Positions 44,520 to 53,654 of a stretch of 64,000 nucleotides of DNA are shown in pieces (within the stretch, counting starts at the first letter, position 1; each line of letters starts with the position of its first letter). The notes beneath the pieces were generated by a model. That model saw only the letters and a program-made list of their open reading frames with translations. It had not been told where the DNA came from and did no database searches. Position numbers and translations under genes: made by a program. The stretch is from the NCBI GenBank assembly GCA_964397485.1, contig CAYNHT010000004.1, positions 121,784 through 185,783 of the forward strand, written 5' to 3'. Source of the DNA: CAYNHT01 sp964397485 (GTDB taxonomy: Bacteria > Bacillota_I > Bacilli_A > RF39 > UBA660).

Positions 44520-45968
44520 TTAAACAAACATAAACATTATTACAACAATAATAGCAGCGATTGCTAAAACTTGTAATAAAAATTTCCAAATATATTTAAA
44601 CCATTCTTTATAAGATACATTTAAATATGATAACCCACCAACTAATAATAAACTAGTTGGAGCAACAAACATTACTAATCCATACATTGTTTTTACAATC
44701 ATTCCAATTATTGGATATAGTGTTGCATCTGGATATATTATTGAAATGTTGCTTCCCATTGCATTAAATAAATTCGTAAAATCATTATAGAAGAAACTTC
44801 CGATTGCTGAGACAATCGTCATTGTCACAATATTAAGATTTTCTGTCATATTAAAGAAGAAATGAGCAATTGGGAAGAAAATATTTTCACCCGTTGAGCT
44901 ACTCGCTAATACAACAAAAACTACATTAGCAATTGTTACATAAAACGCAGTTGGTAACATTTCTTTTGCGCCTTTTACAAAACTATCAATTAATTCATTT
45001 AATTTAACATTATAAATCCATCCAATTAATAACATTACCATAACTAAGATAATTGACATCTCATAAATAGACCAATTACCCATTGGGTTAATACCACCAA
45101 TTAAATTTTGAACTAATGGATATCCTGAAATTTCTAATCCCATAAGTGATGTATAAGTATCACCAAAGAATGTTATACCAAAAGAATATTGCCAATTATA
45201 CATTCCAACTAATAATAATATAATTGTACCAATCATTATTATTACTAATGGCCAAAAACTTTTTTTGCTTTTACTCCCTTTTTCAAATAAAGGAATAACT
45301 ACTTTTTCTTCATCTTTGCTTTCTTCTTTTTTATTACCTTTTTTAACTTCTACACTACTTACCTTTTTAGTTGAATTTAAAACATAAATAACTGATAAGA
45401 AAGTTATGATACCTAAGAAAATAACTTTTGTAAGCATTTCATTATGTACATCTAATGAGAAATAGTAATTAATGTAACCATTTATACTAAAACCATATGT
45501 ACTTCCTATTATACCTACTAGCATTGATCCTATAGTAGCCATTAAAGCCACTTTCTTATTGTAGTGCATTGATAATAACACTGCAATAAAGAATGGAACT
45601 AATATAAATATAACAAATGATAATCCTGTTAAAGATGAAAGAAGTGTAAATAATACCATTGTTGATATTAAAAACGTTTTTTCTTTTCCTTTGAATTTTT
45701 TGACTATACTGTCAACTAAACTAGAATAAACACCTGTTTTATTTAAAACTCCATATAACCCACCGATCAATAAAAAGATCATTGCATACTGTATTAGATT
45801 AGCAACCGTACTAAGTGGCGTTCTAATTAAATCGAATAATCCTATTGGAAGTGTTTTTCCGGCCGTAAATGTGCCATCATAATAACTACCAGCAGGAATT
45901 ATCCAAGATAATGTCGCTACTACTAAAAAAGAAATTCCTATAACTTTTAATAAACCATACTTTTTCAT
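44520..45968 (-). CDS. YfcC-like (C4-dicarboxylate/amino-acid) anaerobic carrier
   Basis: 482 residues, about 12 membrane helices with a charged cytosolic loop near 200-235. The start (SFLVVATLSWIIPAGSYYDGTF) and central LIGGLYGVLNKTGVYSSLVDSIVKKFKGKE fit the DcuC/YfcC (pfam03606-like) group. Substrates in the family include dipeptides, arginine/ornithine and dicarboxylates; none can be assigned. A TTTATA / 17 / TATAAT promoter (45986-46014) and TGGAGG ribosome site precede it. Confidence 0.78.
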   Translation of the reverse strand: MKKYGLLKVIGISFLVVATLSWIIPAGSYYDGTFTAGKTLPIGLFDLIRTPLSTVANLIQYAMIFLLIGGLYGVLNKTGVYSSLVDSIVKKFKGKEKTFLISTMVLFTLLSSLTGLSFVIFILVPFFIAVLLSMHYNKKVALMATIGSMLVGIIGSTYGFSINGYINYYFSLDVHNEMLTKVIFLGIITFLSVIYVLNSTKKVSSVEVKKGNKKEESKDEEKVVIPLFEKGSKSKKSFWPLVIIMIGTIILLLVGMYNWQYSFGITFFGDTYTSLMGLEISGYPLVQNLIGGINPMGNWSIYEMSIILVMVMLLIGWIYNVKLNELIDSFVKGAKEMLPTAFYVTIANVVFVVLASSSTGENIFFPIAHFFFNMTENLNIVTMTIVSAIGSFFYNDFTNLFNAMGSNISIIYPDATLYPIIGMIVKTMYGLVMFVAPTSLLLVGGLSYLNVSYKEWFKYIWKFLLQVLAIAAIIVVIMFMFV

Positions 45969-46123
45969 ATTTTACCTCCATAGTAATTATATCACTTTTA
46001 GTCTAGTATATAAAGATTTTTTTTTGTTTTTTATAATTTTCATTATTTTTTCACACTAAAATATAAATCTCTTTTTATAATATATGAAAAAATAATGATA
46101 TAATATTCCAAGGAAGTGATAAT

Positions 46124-47593
46124 ATGAACCTATTTAAATATACAAATAACAATAAAAGATATTATACATTGGATTACTTTTATCAAAATCATTTTAAATC
46201 AAAAGTTTTTAAAGTAAGTTTAAACGCAGGATTTTCATGTCCTAATTTAGATGGTAAAGTTGGTTATGGCGGATGTATATATTGCTCAAAAATGGGTAGT
46301 GGTGATTTTGCTGGTAATAAAAATAGTGATTTAATCACACAATTTGATGAAATTAAAAACGTTCTACATAAAAAATGGCCACAAGCTAAATATATAGGTT
46401 ATTTTCAAGCACATACAAATACTTATGCTCCACTAGAAACTTTAAAAGAAAAATATGAAACTATATTAAAACTAGATAATGTTGTTGGTTTATCGATAGC
46501 AACTAGACCAGATTCAATTACAGATGAATGCTTAGACTATTTAGAAGATTTATCTAAAAAAACCTTTTTAACAGTTGAATTAGGTTTACAAACAATTCAT
46601 GAAGAAACTTCAAAACTAATAAATCGTTGTCATACCTTAGAGTGTTTTAATGATATGGTATATAAATTACATAAAAGAAAAATCAATGTGGTTGTTCATA
46701 TCATAAATGGCTTACCTTATGAAACAAAGGAAATGATGATTGATACAATAAAACATTTAAATACCTTACCTATTCAAGGAATTAAAATACACATGCTCCA
46801 TATTTTGAAAAATACTAAATTAGGTTTTATGTATGAAAAAGAACCTTTTAAGGTTTTAACAAAAGAAGAATATGTTGATATTGTATGTGATCAGTTAGAA
46901 AATATAAGACCTAATATTGTCATTAATAGAATAACTGGCGACCCTAATGCCGATGAATTAATAGAACCAAATTGGCTGACTAAAAAATTTGGTGTTTTAA
47001 ATGAAATTGATAAAGAGCTTGCTAGAAGAAATACTTACCAAGGATTTAATCTAAATATTTTAAATAAAGCAAAACAACTAATGATTGATAATTTAAAAGA
47101 TAATGATATTGTTGTAGATGCTACTATTGGAAATGGATATGATACTTTGTTTTTAGGAAATATCATAACTAAGGGGAAAATATATGGATTTGATATTCAA
47201 GATAAAGCTATTAGCAATACTAATCAATTACTAATAGAAAACAATATAACTAATTATACTTTATTTAAAGAAAGCCACCAAAATATTAACCATATTTTAA
47301 ATGATTATATTGGAAAAATAAGTCTTATTATATTTAATTTAGGCTACTTACCAAGTGGAGATAAAAAAATTACAACTAAATATGAATCAACTATTAAAGC
47401 AATTGATAATTCATTACTTCTACTTAATGAAAAAGGGAAAATAGTTATAACCGTCTACCCTGGTCATAAAGAGGGATTAGAAGAAAGCGAACAATTAAAA
47501 AAACATTTAATCAATTATAAAGAATATCAAATTAATTATTATCATAATAATACAAAAAATGATAGTCCATATTTAATAGAAATAAAAAAATAG
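46124..47593 (+). CDS. TIGR01212-type radical SAM protein fused to YtqB-like methyltransferase
   Basis: 489 residues. Residues 1 to about 310 are the YtqA/YhcC radical SAM family: cluster ligands Cys39, Cys51, Cys54 (FSCPNLD...GGCIYC), then GYFQAHTNTYAPLE and GLSIATRPDSI, LTVELGLQTIHEET. Residues from about 315 are a class I SAM methyltransferase (pfam06962): DATIGNGYDTLFLG, GFDIQDKAISNT, LIIFNLGYLPSGDK. In Bacillus ytqA and ytqB are adjacent separate genes; here they are one polypeptide. YtqB-type enzymes methylate the wobble mnm5s2U34 precursor in tRNA, so the fusion points to tRNA modification. AAGGAAGTGAT precedes the ATG. Confidence 0.92.
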   Translation: MNLFKYTNNNKRYYTLDYFYQNHFKSKVFKVSLNAGFSCPNLDGKVGYGGCIYCSKMGSGDFAGNKNSDLITQFDEIKNVLHKKWPQAKYIGYFQAHTNTYAPLETLKEKYETILKLDNVVGLSIATRPDSITDECLDYLEDLSKKTFLTVELGLQTIHEETSKLINRCHTLECFNDMVYKLHKRKINVVVHIINGLPYETKEMMIDTIKHLNTLPIQGIKIHMLHILKNTKLGFMYEKEPFKVLTKEEYVDIVCDQLENIRPNIVINRITGDPNADELIEPNWLTKKFGVLNEIDKELARRNTYQGFNLNILNKAKQLMIDNLKDNDIVVDATIGNGYDTLFLGNIITKGKIYGFDIQDKAISNTNQLLIENNITNYTLFKESHQNINHILNDYIGKISLIIFNLGYLPSGDKKITTKYESTIKAIDNSLLLLNEKGKIVITVYPGHKEGLEESEQLKKHLINYKEYQINYYHNNTKNDSPYLIEIKK

Positions 47594-47617
47594 ATGTAAA
47601 TTCATCTATCTTTTTTA
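47583..47617. terminator. Bidirectional terminator
   Basis: ATAGATG-TAAATT-CATCTAT with an A-run on the left and T-run on the right, between converging genes. Confidence 0.8.
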
Positions 47618-47618
47618 T

Positions 47619-48149
47619 TTAATAAAATATGCTCTTTTTATTTACATCATATTGCGGTGATATAGTATGTACAATAAACTCTTCTAATGCTGATAAAATA
47701 GCTATAATTATAATAAACCAAAAATAATTAATATTGTTTGTGATAAACATAATAGGAAAAAGTATAAATATTAATAACCCTGTTAATTTATTTAAATATG
47801 TATGTAACATTACAAATGACTTATATTTACAAGCCGCATATATCAAGCTACTAATACGAATAATAGTTATTAGTAACACAAACGGTAAAAACAACATTAT
47901 TTTTTCACCTAATACCAAAAATATAGTAAATAGGATAACACTAAACATAACAAAGTCTGCAATAGAATCTAACTTAGCTCCTAATGTAGTTTGATTATTT
48001 GTTTTTCTAGCCAAGAAACCATCTAACACATCACTTATTCCACACAATAAATACAATGTAATAAATATTACTTGATTATTTAGAAAATACAATAAAGCAA
48101 CTGACATAACAATTCTACTTAAGGTGATACCATTAACAACATACTTCAC
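47619..48149 (-). CDS. CDP-alcohol phosphatidyltransferase
   Basis: 176 residues, five or six membrane helices. The family signature DG-x2-AR-x8-G-x3-D-x3-D is present (DVLDGFLARKTNN...GAKLDSIAD). It would transfer a CDP-linked diacylglycerol to an alcohol such as glycerol 3-phosphate, serine or inositol; I cannot tell which, though length and start resemble PgsA-type enzymes. GTG start with AGGAGAAAATTA ahead. Confidence 0.9.
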   Translation of the reverse strand: MKYVVNGITLSRIVMSVALLYFLNNQVIFITLYLLCGISDVLDGFLARKTNNQTTLGAKLDSIADFVMFSVILFTIFLVLGEKIMLFLPFVLLITIIRISSLIYAACKYKSFVMLHTYLNKLTGLLIFILFPIMFITNNINYFWFIIIIAILSALEEFIVHTISPQYDVNKKSIFY

Positions 48150-48165
48150 TAATTTTCTCCTTTCT

Positions 48166-48201
48166 TAAAAACAAAATAGTATTTGCTAACAAATACTATT
48201 T
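48166..48201 (-). terminator. Terminator of the HerA gene
   Basis: On minus, AAATAGTATTTG-TTAG-CAAATACTATTT followed by TGTTTTT, about 30 bases after the stop. Confidence 0.7.
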
Positions 48202-48233
48202 CAATAATTATCAAAAAACTAATAATCTATAAT

Positions 48234-50006
48234 TTATTGTCTATTTATAAACCAAATTCTACTAACATCACAACTGTTACTATCAGGTGCTGGGTCTGGC
48301 ATGTCTAATTTAACAATAACTGGTACTTTAAAAGCAGAACCAAATGCAATACAAGTTCCCGGTTGTAAGATTCTAAGGCGTTTCACAATTTCATTAGTAA
48401 TATTAGGAACCATTTCTCTAATATATTCAACATCACGTGGATGTAACATTTTAAATATTAAGAAATTACTACATTGCGATAATGTTGTTTCAGACATCTC
48501 AGATGGACGTTGTGATATAAGTCCTAATAAAACTCCATATTTACGTCCTTCTTTGGTAATACGTTCGAAGATATTATATCCCAATAAATCAATATCTATA
48601 TCATTTTGAACATATCTATGTGCTTCTTCTAAAACAATATGAAATGGTAATGAAGATCTTTTTTCCAACTCTTTAGCATAATCAAATAACAATTTAGAAT
48701 ATATTTTTGTTATTGTTTTAGCTAATCTATCATCAACATAATTGATATTAAAGTTAATGATTTGAGCCTTTTTACCATTTGGGGCTGTTAATAAATTTCT
48801 AATATATTGTTCTTTAGTAATAAATTCTGGATAATCAAAATAAACATTATAATTACTATTAACCAAAGAATGTAATCTAACTTTTAAAACATTAGCTTGA
48901 TCATATACACGGTCACTTTTTAATACCCCTTCAGATATCATAGCAAAATCAAATGCATCTCTTAAATCTTTTAACACATATCTAAAAGATCCATCAGGTA
49001 ATGATAATTCTAAATCATCAGCTAAAAAGCTTTCAATAAATGTCGTTAATAGTTCCATTTCTCTAATTTTTCCTGATGCATCAATTAGTAAACATTGTTT
49101 TAATGGTCTAGTATACCCTGGTTGAAAAATTGGTGTTTCTAGGTTTAATTCTTTAGTATTATAATACGATAATACAGAGAAAACCTGGTCACGAATTTGT
49201 CCAGGAGGACGCCCACTAGCTAAAACATCTAAAATTGCTCTAGCAATAATATCATTTTTATGTTTTATAACAAGTTCTTCTTCCTGAGCAAAAATTGTTA
49301 CTAGTTTCAATGCTTTTTCAATAATAGGCAATTGTGAATGACGATCAGCTCCAAGTAAAATAGCTATATCATCAACACTTAATAACCATAATGGTATTTT
49401 TAAAACTTCAGTTTCACTGAAATGTAAGTTTGTAGTATAAGTTTTAAAGTTGATTTCTGGTGTTTTCTTATTTAAAGCGCCAAATGCATTATGATATTCT
49501 CCATATGCATCAAAAATCAAGATACTAGCACGATAAGCTATCGAATCTTTCTTTTCAAATAAGTTTTGGAAAATACGTGCTACACTACATGATTTACCAC
49601 TACCAGTTGATCCAAAAATAGCAAAATGGTTACTAAAATAATCATTAATATTTACACCTATTTTAACACCTTCATATATAGGACTTTCACCTAAATATAA
49701 ATCTTTATCATCTCTATAATCAGAAACCCCAATAATAAATGGTATGCGCTCTTTAGATATAAGTCTAACATTAGCACCAAATGATGGCTTTCTTATTACA
49801 CCAAAAACAAACTTTTCGTTTTTTATTTCTCCTAACAAATTTATATAAGCAATATCATCTTTTATATCAACAATCTCACCTACAAATTTTTTATTTGGTT
49901 CTTCCATAACAACATGTAGATTAATTAAGTTTTGAAATTTATCAAGTTCAACATTTAATCTAAGTAATACAGTGTTTTCCTGAACCCCAATAATAGTTCC
50001 CAACAT
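48234..50006 (-). CDS. HerA-like ATPase (DUF87 helicase/translocase family)
   Basis: 590 residues. N-terminal HAS-barrel-like domain (about 1-110), Walker A FGSTGSGKSCSVAR near 135, Walker B IVLEEAHRYV near 475, then SQRPSEMSETTLSQCSNFLIFKM, a typical HerA/FtsK-like RecA fold, and a C-terminal strand bundle. Archaeal HerA works with NurA nuclease in end resection; in bacteria it appears alone or with nucleases or SIR2 in defence. Neither partner is adjacent here. ATAGGAGTG precedes the ATG. Confidence 0.88.
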   Translation of the reverse strand: MLGTIIGVQENTVLLRLNVELDKFQNLINLHVVMEEPNKKFVGEIVDIKDDIAYINLLGEIKNEKFVFGVIRKPSFGANVRLISKERIPFIIGVSDYRDDKDLYLGESPIYEGVKIGVNINDYFSNHFAIFGSTGSGKSCSVARIFQNLFEKKDSIAYRASILIFDAYGEYHNAFGALNKKTPEINFKTYTTNLHFSETEVLKIPLWLLSVDDIAILLGADRHSQLPIIEKALKLVTIFAQEEELVIKHKNDIIARAILDVLASGRPPGQIRDQVFSVLSYYNTKELNLETPIFQPGYTRPLKQCLLIDASGKIREMELLTTFIESFLADDLELSLPDGSFRYVLKDLRDAFDFAMISEGVLKSDRVYDQANVLKVRLHSLVNSNYNVYFDYPEFITKEQYIRNLLTAPNGKKAQIINFNINYVDDRLAKTITKIYSKLLFDYAKELEKRSSLPFHIVLEEAHRYVQNDIDIDLLGYNIFERITKEGRKYGVLLGLISQRPSEMSETTLSQCSNFLIFKMLHPRDVEYIREMVPNITNEIVKRLRILQPGTCIAFGSAFKVPVIVKLDMPDPAPDSNSCDVSRIWFINRQ

Positions 50007-50045
50007 AATATCACTCCTATTCTTCTTTATTATTATACCTTTTTT

Positions 50046-50078
50046 TAAATAAAAAAAAAAGGGATTTATCCTTTTTTT
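50046..50078 (-). terminator. Terminator of yqeGH
   Basis: On minus, AAAAAGGATAAATCCCTTTTT within a T-rich context, about 80 bases after yqeH. Confidence 0.55.
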
Positions 50079-50155
50079 AAAATAAATATTAATTTAGTCA
50101 CTATTTTCGTAATAATTAATATATAAAATATTTATTTTTGAAGAAATAAAAGATA

Positions 50156-51157
50156 TTATATTAAAGCTTTTCTAACAAAGACTTCTACATTATCCAAAGT
50201 ATAGATAATGATTGTAGTTGCTTTTTGAACTTTGATAAATCCTAAATCAGTAATAACTATATCACTATTTTCAGGAACTTTCAGTGTATGTTTTTTTAAA
50301 TTATTAAGTATGTTTTTTTCTTCATAAATACGTTTAAATTCTAATTCGTTAGACATATAAAACGTAATGTTATTGTTTTTTTTACAATCAACTCTTAATA
50401 TATCTTCCACAAAAATAGATTGATCAACTTTTATTTGATAAACAATTGGTCTTATTTCTTTTTTAGGAGAAATTTTCTTTAAAGTTTTAAAATCAATATA
50501 GTTAATGATACTTCCTTCTTTTAATATACCAGGAGTATCAATAATTGTTAATTCATCATTTATCTTAATGTGAATATTATCAATAGTTGTTGAAGGTAAC
50601 ATACTTGTCGTAATCATACCCTCTTTATTAGAATAATTATAAATAAACTTATTAATCATAGTTGATTTACCAGCATTTGTATATCCTACAACATATACAT
50701 TATTACTTTTTTTATAACGCATTATGTTTTCTAACAATAAATCAAATTGATAATTTTTATTGCTACTTATTATTAATTTATCAACACACTTAATTTTATA
50801 GTCATTAACATAATTAAGTAAATTAACATCCATTACTGATCTTGGTAAAAGATCACGTTTTGTTAAGACAAGCAATATATCATTAGATAAATGTTTTTTT
50901 ATGACTTCCAAATCTTTTGGCATATTAAAAAGATCTAAAACTAAAACAACTAAATCACCTGATTTATTAATTACCTTTAAAATATTCAAAAATTCTTCAT
51001 TCTCTTTTACAACTGTTTTATATTCATTATAGTTTTTTATTCTAAAGCATCTTTCACATATACTACTTTCTTCATAAATATTAGAACTTACATATCCAAT
51101 ATCTGAAGAATTAGTACTTTGTAAAACAACACCACAACCAATACATTTTTTAGTCAT
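50156..51157 (-). CDS. yqeH: Circularly permuted GTPase YqeH
   Basis: About 333 residues. N-terminal zinc finger CIGCGVVLQ...CERCFRIKNYN, then a circularly permuted G domain: G4 TKRDLLP, G5 SSNKN, G1 GYTNAGKST, G3 DTPGI. Known role: 30S assembly and 16S rRNA processing. The ATG at 51157 has AGAGGA ahead; it overlaps yqeG by 8 bases, the usual yqeG-yqeH coupling. Confidence 0.95.
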   Translation of the reverse strand: MTKKCIGCGVVLQSTNSSDIGYVSSNIYEESSICERCFRIKNYNEYKTVVKENEEFLNILKVINKSGDLVVLVLDLFNMPKDLEVIKKHLSNDILLVLTKRDLLPRSVMDVNLLNYVNDYKIKCVDKLIISSNKNYQFDLLLENIMRYKKSNNVYVVGYTNAGKSTMINKFIYNYSNKEGMITTSMLPSTTIDNIHIKINDELTIIDTPGILKEGSIINYIDFKTLKKISPKKEIRPIVYQIKVDQSIFVEDILRVDCKKNNNITFYMSNELEFKRIYEEKNILNNLKKHTLKVPENSDIVITDLGFIKVQKATTIIIYTLDNVEVFVRKALI

Positions 51158-51671
51158 AATATTTTCCTCTAGCAAATAGATTTTTACTTCTAAGTTTACG
51201 GATTATTCTTTTTTCATAAAAACGCATTATCTTGGTTGAAAAAGAATCTTTTGGACTAACTTGATTAATTAAAATCGTCGTTATACCAACTTTGTTTCCA
51301 CCTAAAACATCAGTTAATAACTGATCACCAATGATAGCTACTTCACTAACATTATAATCATAGTTATCTAATACTGCTAGAAACTTTTTAGAAAATGGTT
51401 TGCATGCAGAAGCACAACAATCTACTTCTAATTCATCCTTAAATGGTTTTAACCTTTTTTTAGGACTATTTGAAAATAAAATTATTTTAAAACCTTTTTC
51501 TTTTAACTCATTAAATAAATCTTTAATCTTTTTATTTGGGACTTTTATACTAGCAGGTACTAAAGTATTATCTAGATCAAATAATAAGCATTTAATACCT
51601 CTATTTTGTAATTTTTGATAGTCAATTGTATAGATACTCTTTTGATAGATATCCGGAATAAATTTTTCCAT
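51150..51671 (-). CDS. yqeG: YqeG family HAD-type phosphatase
   Basis: 173 residues. HAD motif I LFDLDNTLVPAS, motif II LFSNSPKKR, motif III with GDQLLTDVLGGNKVG. YqeG belongs to the HAD IIIA group related to PTPMT/GEP4 phosphatidylglycerophosphate phosphatases; activity here is unproven. AGGAGGTAACG precedes the ATG, and TTGTCA/TATAAT lies upstream (51703-51731). First gene of yqeGH. Confidence 0.93.
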   Translation of the reverse strand: MEKFIPDIYQKSIYTIDYQKLQNRGIKCLLFDLDNTLVPASIKVPNKKIKDLFNELKEKGFKIILFSNSPKKRLKPFKDELEVDCCASACKPFSKKFLAVLDNYDYNVSEVAIIGDQLLTDVLGGNKVGITTILINQVSPKDSFSTKIMRFYEKRIIRKLRSKNLFARGKYYD

Positions 51672-51702
51672 CGTTACCTCCTACTTATGTAAATATACAT
51701 TC

Positions 51703-51731
51703 ATTATAGCAAATTAATACATATATGACAA
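51703..51731 (-). promoter_or_regulatory. Promoter of yqeGH
   Basis: TTGTCA (51726-51731), 17-base spacer, TATAAT (51703-51708). Confidence 0.75.
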
Positions 51732-51833
51732 TCTTTTTAAAATAAAAACAAGTGATTCCACATTTATGAAACTAAACAAGATTTTTCACGTTGACAAAAA
51801 TATACATAATTTGACATTTGTTATACCAATGAA

Positions 51834-51858
51834 AAAAACTTCCAATGAAGTTTTTTTA
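51834..51858 (-). terminator. Terminator of the RsgI-like gene
   Basis: On minus, ACTTC-ATTG-GAAGT followed by TTTTTTT; it overlaps the 3' end of the gene. Confidence 0.75.
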
Positions 51859-52683
51859 TTGATTATTACCTCTATTAATATTTTTTTTAATTTGTTCTTT
51901 TCTTTCTTTTAATAATTCCTCTATTACTTTTTGGCGATCGGATGCTGGAACATCTTTAATACGATCTTCATTTTCATTAGAAACTTCCTCAATTATCTCA
52001 TTTAATCTAAAAGATGTTTCTTGTAATCTAATATCTTTTTGCTCTAAAGCAAATTGTTTAAAAGCTTCTTTTCCCATCTCTTTTTCATCATATCTTCTAT
52101 TGACAGATTCTTTTACTTTCTGTTGAATTTCTTTAACAGTTAATTTAGATAATTGTTCTTTATCTAAAGAGTTATTTAAATAATAAGCTCTTTCAATTAG
52201 TAACATCTTACCATTAGAAACATTATAATTATCTGCTTCTTCCTTTAATTCAGTTGTCATTATTTTAGAAACTACTTGTCCATATATATTTCTTTGTTCT
52301 AAAAATAATCTGGTTTTTTCTAAAACCTTATTTTCGACTTTAGTTCGAAGTTCCTCACCATTTGAATATGCCGTAACTGTTACATAATTATTTTCACCAA
52401 ATTCATCGATATACCCAATTTCAGTAATTCTTTTTAAATACTTTTCGGTTGCTTCATCAATGTTTAATCCGACTAGTTCTAAATCACTTAAAGCAATATC
52501 AGCCTCATCATTTAAAGCATTTACCTCTACTAACACATCTTTATTGTCAATTACAAATTGAACACTTGGATTAATATCAATTGTTACATATGTTAATAAA
52601 TCCTTTTCTTTATTATTAAATAAATATAATCCTAAAGTTAATACTAAAACACTGATTACGATTACCCCTAATATTTTTTTCAT
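51856..52683 (-). CDS. RsgI-like anti-sigma-factor middle-domain protein
   Basis: 275 residues. One membrane segment at the N-terminus (ILGVIVISVLVLTLGLYLF), then a domain beginning YVTIDINPSVQFVIDNKDVLVEVNALNDEADI, the signature of the RsgI middle domain, followed by a Lys/Glu-rich helical tail. In RsgI proteins an N-terminal anti-sigma peptide precedes the membrane helix; here the cytosolic part is only a few residues, so sigma-factor binding is unlikely. No sigI gene is adjacent. It has its own extended promoter. Confidence 0.82.
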   Translation of the reverse strand: MKKILGVIVISVLVLTLGLYLFNNKEKDLLTYVTIDINPSVQFVIDNKDVLVEVNALNDEADIALSDLELVGLNIDEATEKYLKRITEIGYIDEFGENNYVTVTAYSNGEELRTKVENKVLEKTRLFLEQRNIYGQVVSKIMTTELKEEADNYNVSNGKMLLIERAYYLNNSLDKEQLSKLTVKEIQQKVKESVNRRYDEKEMGKEAFKQFALEQKDIRLQETSFRLNEIIEEVSNENEDRIKDVPASDRQKVIEELLKERKEQIKKNINRGNNQ

Positions 52684-52717
52684 AAACTCACTCCTTATAG
52701 TTATGTTCCATAATTAT

Positions 52718-52746
52718 ATTATACCATAAATAGGACCAAAAATCAA
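52718..52746 (-). promoter_or_regulatory. Promoter of the RsgI-like gene
   Basis: TTGATT (52741-52746), 17-base spacer, extended TGG-TATAAT (52718-52723). Confidence 0.7.
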
Positions 52747-52774
52747 AATGACGCATCATAAAAAAACATTTTAA

Positions 52775-52803
52775 AAACCAAGAATATTGTATTCTTGGTT
52801 TTA
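52775..52803 (-). terminator. Terminator of the DtxR-family gene
   Basis: On minus, AACCAAGAATACAATATTCTTGGTT followed by a T-run; it overlaps the stop codon. Confidence 0.8.
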
Positions 52804-53271
52804 TTTACTCTTTAATTTAAATTCATTATATTTATCCAATACGTCATTATTAAATTTAAAAAAGTTATTTAAAATATCTATATTTTTAACCGTTTCATCA
52901 GCAATAATATGTTCGATTAACTCCGTTTGTAAAAGTACATCATCATTCGGATTTAAAAACAGTAAAAATTCTTCAATTATATTATGTCTTTTTAATAAAA
53001 AAATCCCTAGTTTCTTACCCTTTTCAGTTAAAGTAATTATACCGTATTTTTCATAGTCAATTAAATTAAAAGAGCTTAGTTTTTGAACCATTTTAGAAGC
53101 AGAAGAATTGGAAACATTAAGTAACTTAGATAACTGATTTATTCTAATATAATCTTCTTTCAAACTATGACGATAAATCATTTCAACATAATCTTCCATA
53201 GCTGGTGTAATTATTTTTTCGTTATAATTTCTTAACTCATACCCTCTTACTGTATAAAATTCATTATCCAT
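52801..53271 (-). CDS. DtxR/MntR family metal-dependent repressor
   Basis: About 156 residues. HTH domain (MEDYVEMIYRH...IRINQLSKLLNVSNSSASKMVQKLS) and a metal-binding dimerisation domain with GIFLLKRHNIIEEFLLFL. There is no SH3-like C-terminal domain, as in MntR. It is divergent from feoAB, so it probably senses Fe2+ or Mn2+ and controls that operon. GGTG precedes the ATG at 53271; a start five codons earlier (53286) is possible. Confidence 0.85.
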   Translation of the reverse strand: MDNEFYTVRGYELRNYNEKIITPAMEDYVEMIYRHSLKEDYIRINQLSKLLNVSNSSASKMVQKLSSFNLIDYEKYGIITLTEKGKKLGIFLLKRHNIIEEFLLFLNPNDDVLLQTELIEHIIADETVKNIDILNNFFKFNNDVLDKYNEFKLKSK

Positions 53272-53286
53272 TTTCTTCACCGCCAT

Positions 53287-53397
53287 ATTTCTTTATATAT
53301 TTTATGTATTAGATGGAACCGTTATGAAGTGTTTATCATATTTTAGTATAGAGAAAGTTTTTTACCCTAGACTTAATTTGAAAGGAGATAAATATAA
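53287..53397. promoter_or_regulatory. Divergent dtxR-feoAB control region
   Basis: This 110-base intergenic region must hold both promoters. I find no clear consensus boxes and no clean DtxR palindrome; AAGT...ACTT around 53353-53372 is only a weak candidate operator. AAAGGAGAT before feoA is a strong ribosome site. Confidence 0.4.
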
Positions 53398-53637
53398 ATG
53401 AATAATGATGATATAACACTTTGTTCTTTAGATATAGGTAAAAAAGGCAAAGTAAAATCTATTATGATAGATGGGTTAATGAAAAGACGTTTATTAGATT
53501 TAGGTTTAATAGATAACACATTAATAGAAGCTTTATATAAAAGTCCCTTTGGTGATCCTGTTGCCTATTTTATAAGAGGAACAGTTATTGCTTTAAGGGA
53601 AGATATTGCTTCTAAAATATTAATTGAAAAAATTTAA
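53398..53637 (+). CDS. feoA: Ferrous iron transport protein A
   Basis: 79 residues, SH3-like FeoA domain: CSLDIGKKGKVKSIMIDGLMKRRLLDLGLIDNTLIEAL and SPFGDPVAYFIRGTVIALREDIASKILI. Cytosolic partner of FeoB. Its stop overlaps the region of the feoB start (TAATGA). Confidence 0.93.
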   Translation: MNNDDITLCSLDIGKKGKVKSIMIDGLMKRRLLDLGLIDNTLIEALYKSPFGDPVAYFIRGTVIALREDIASKILIEKI

Positions 53638-53654
53638 TGAAGGAGAATTTTCAA

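Noticed and set aside
53353..53372. Candidate DtxR operator ahead of feoA
   Set aside because: Only four matching bases in each arm; too weak to call as a site.
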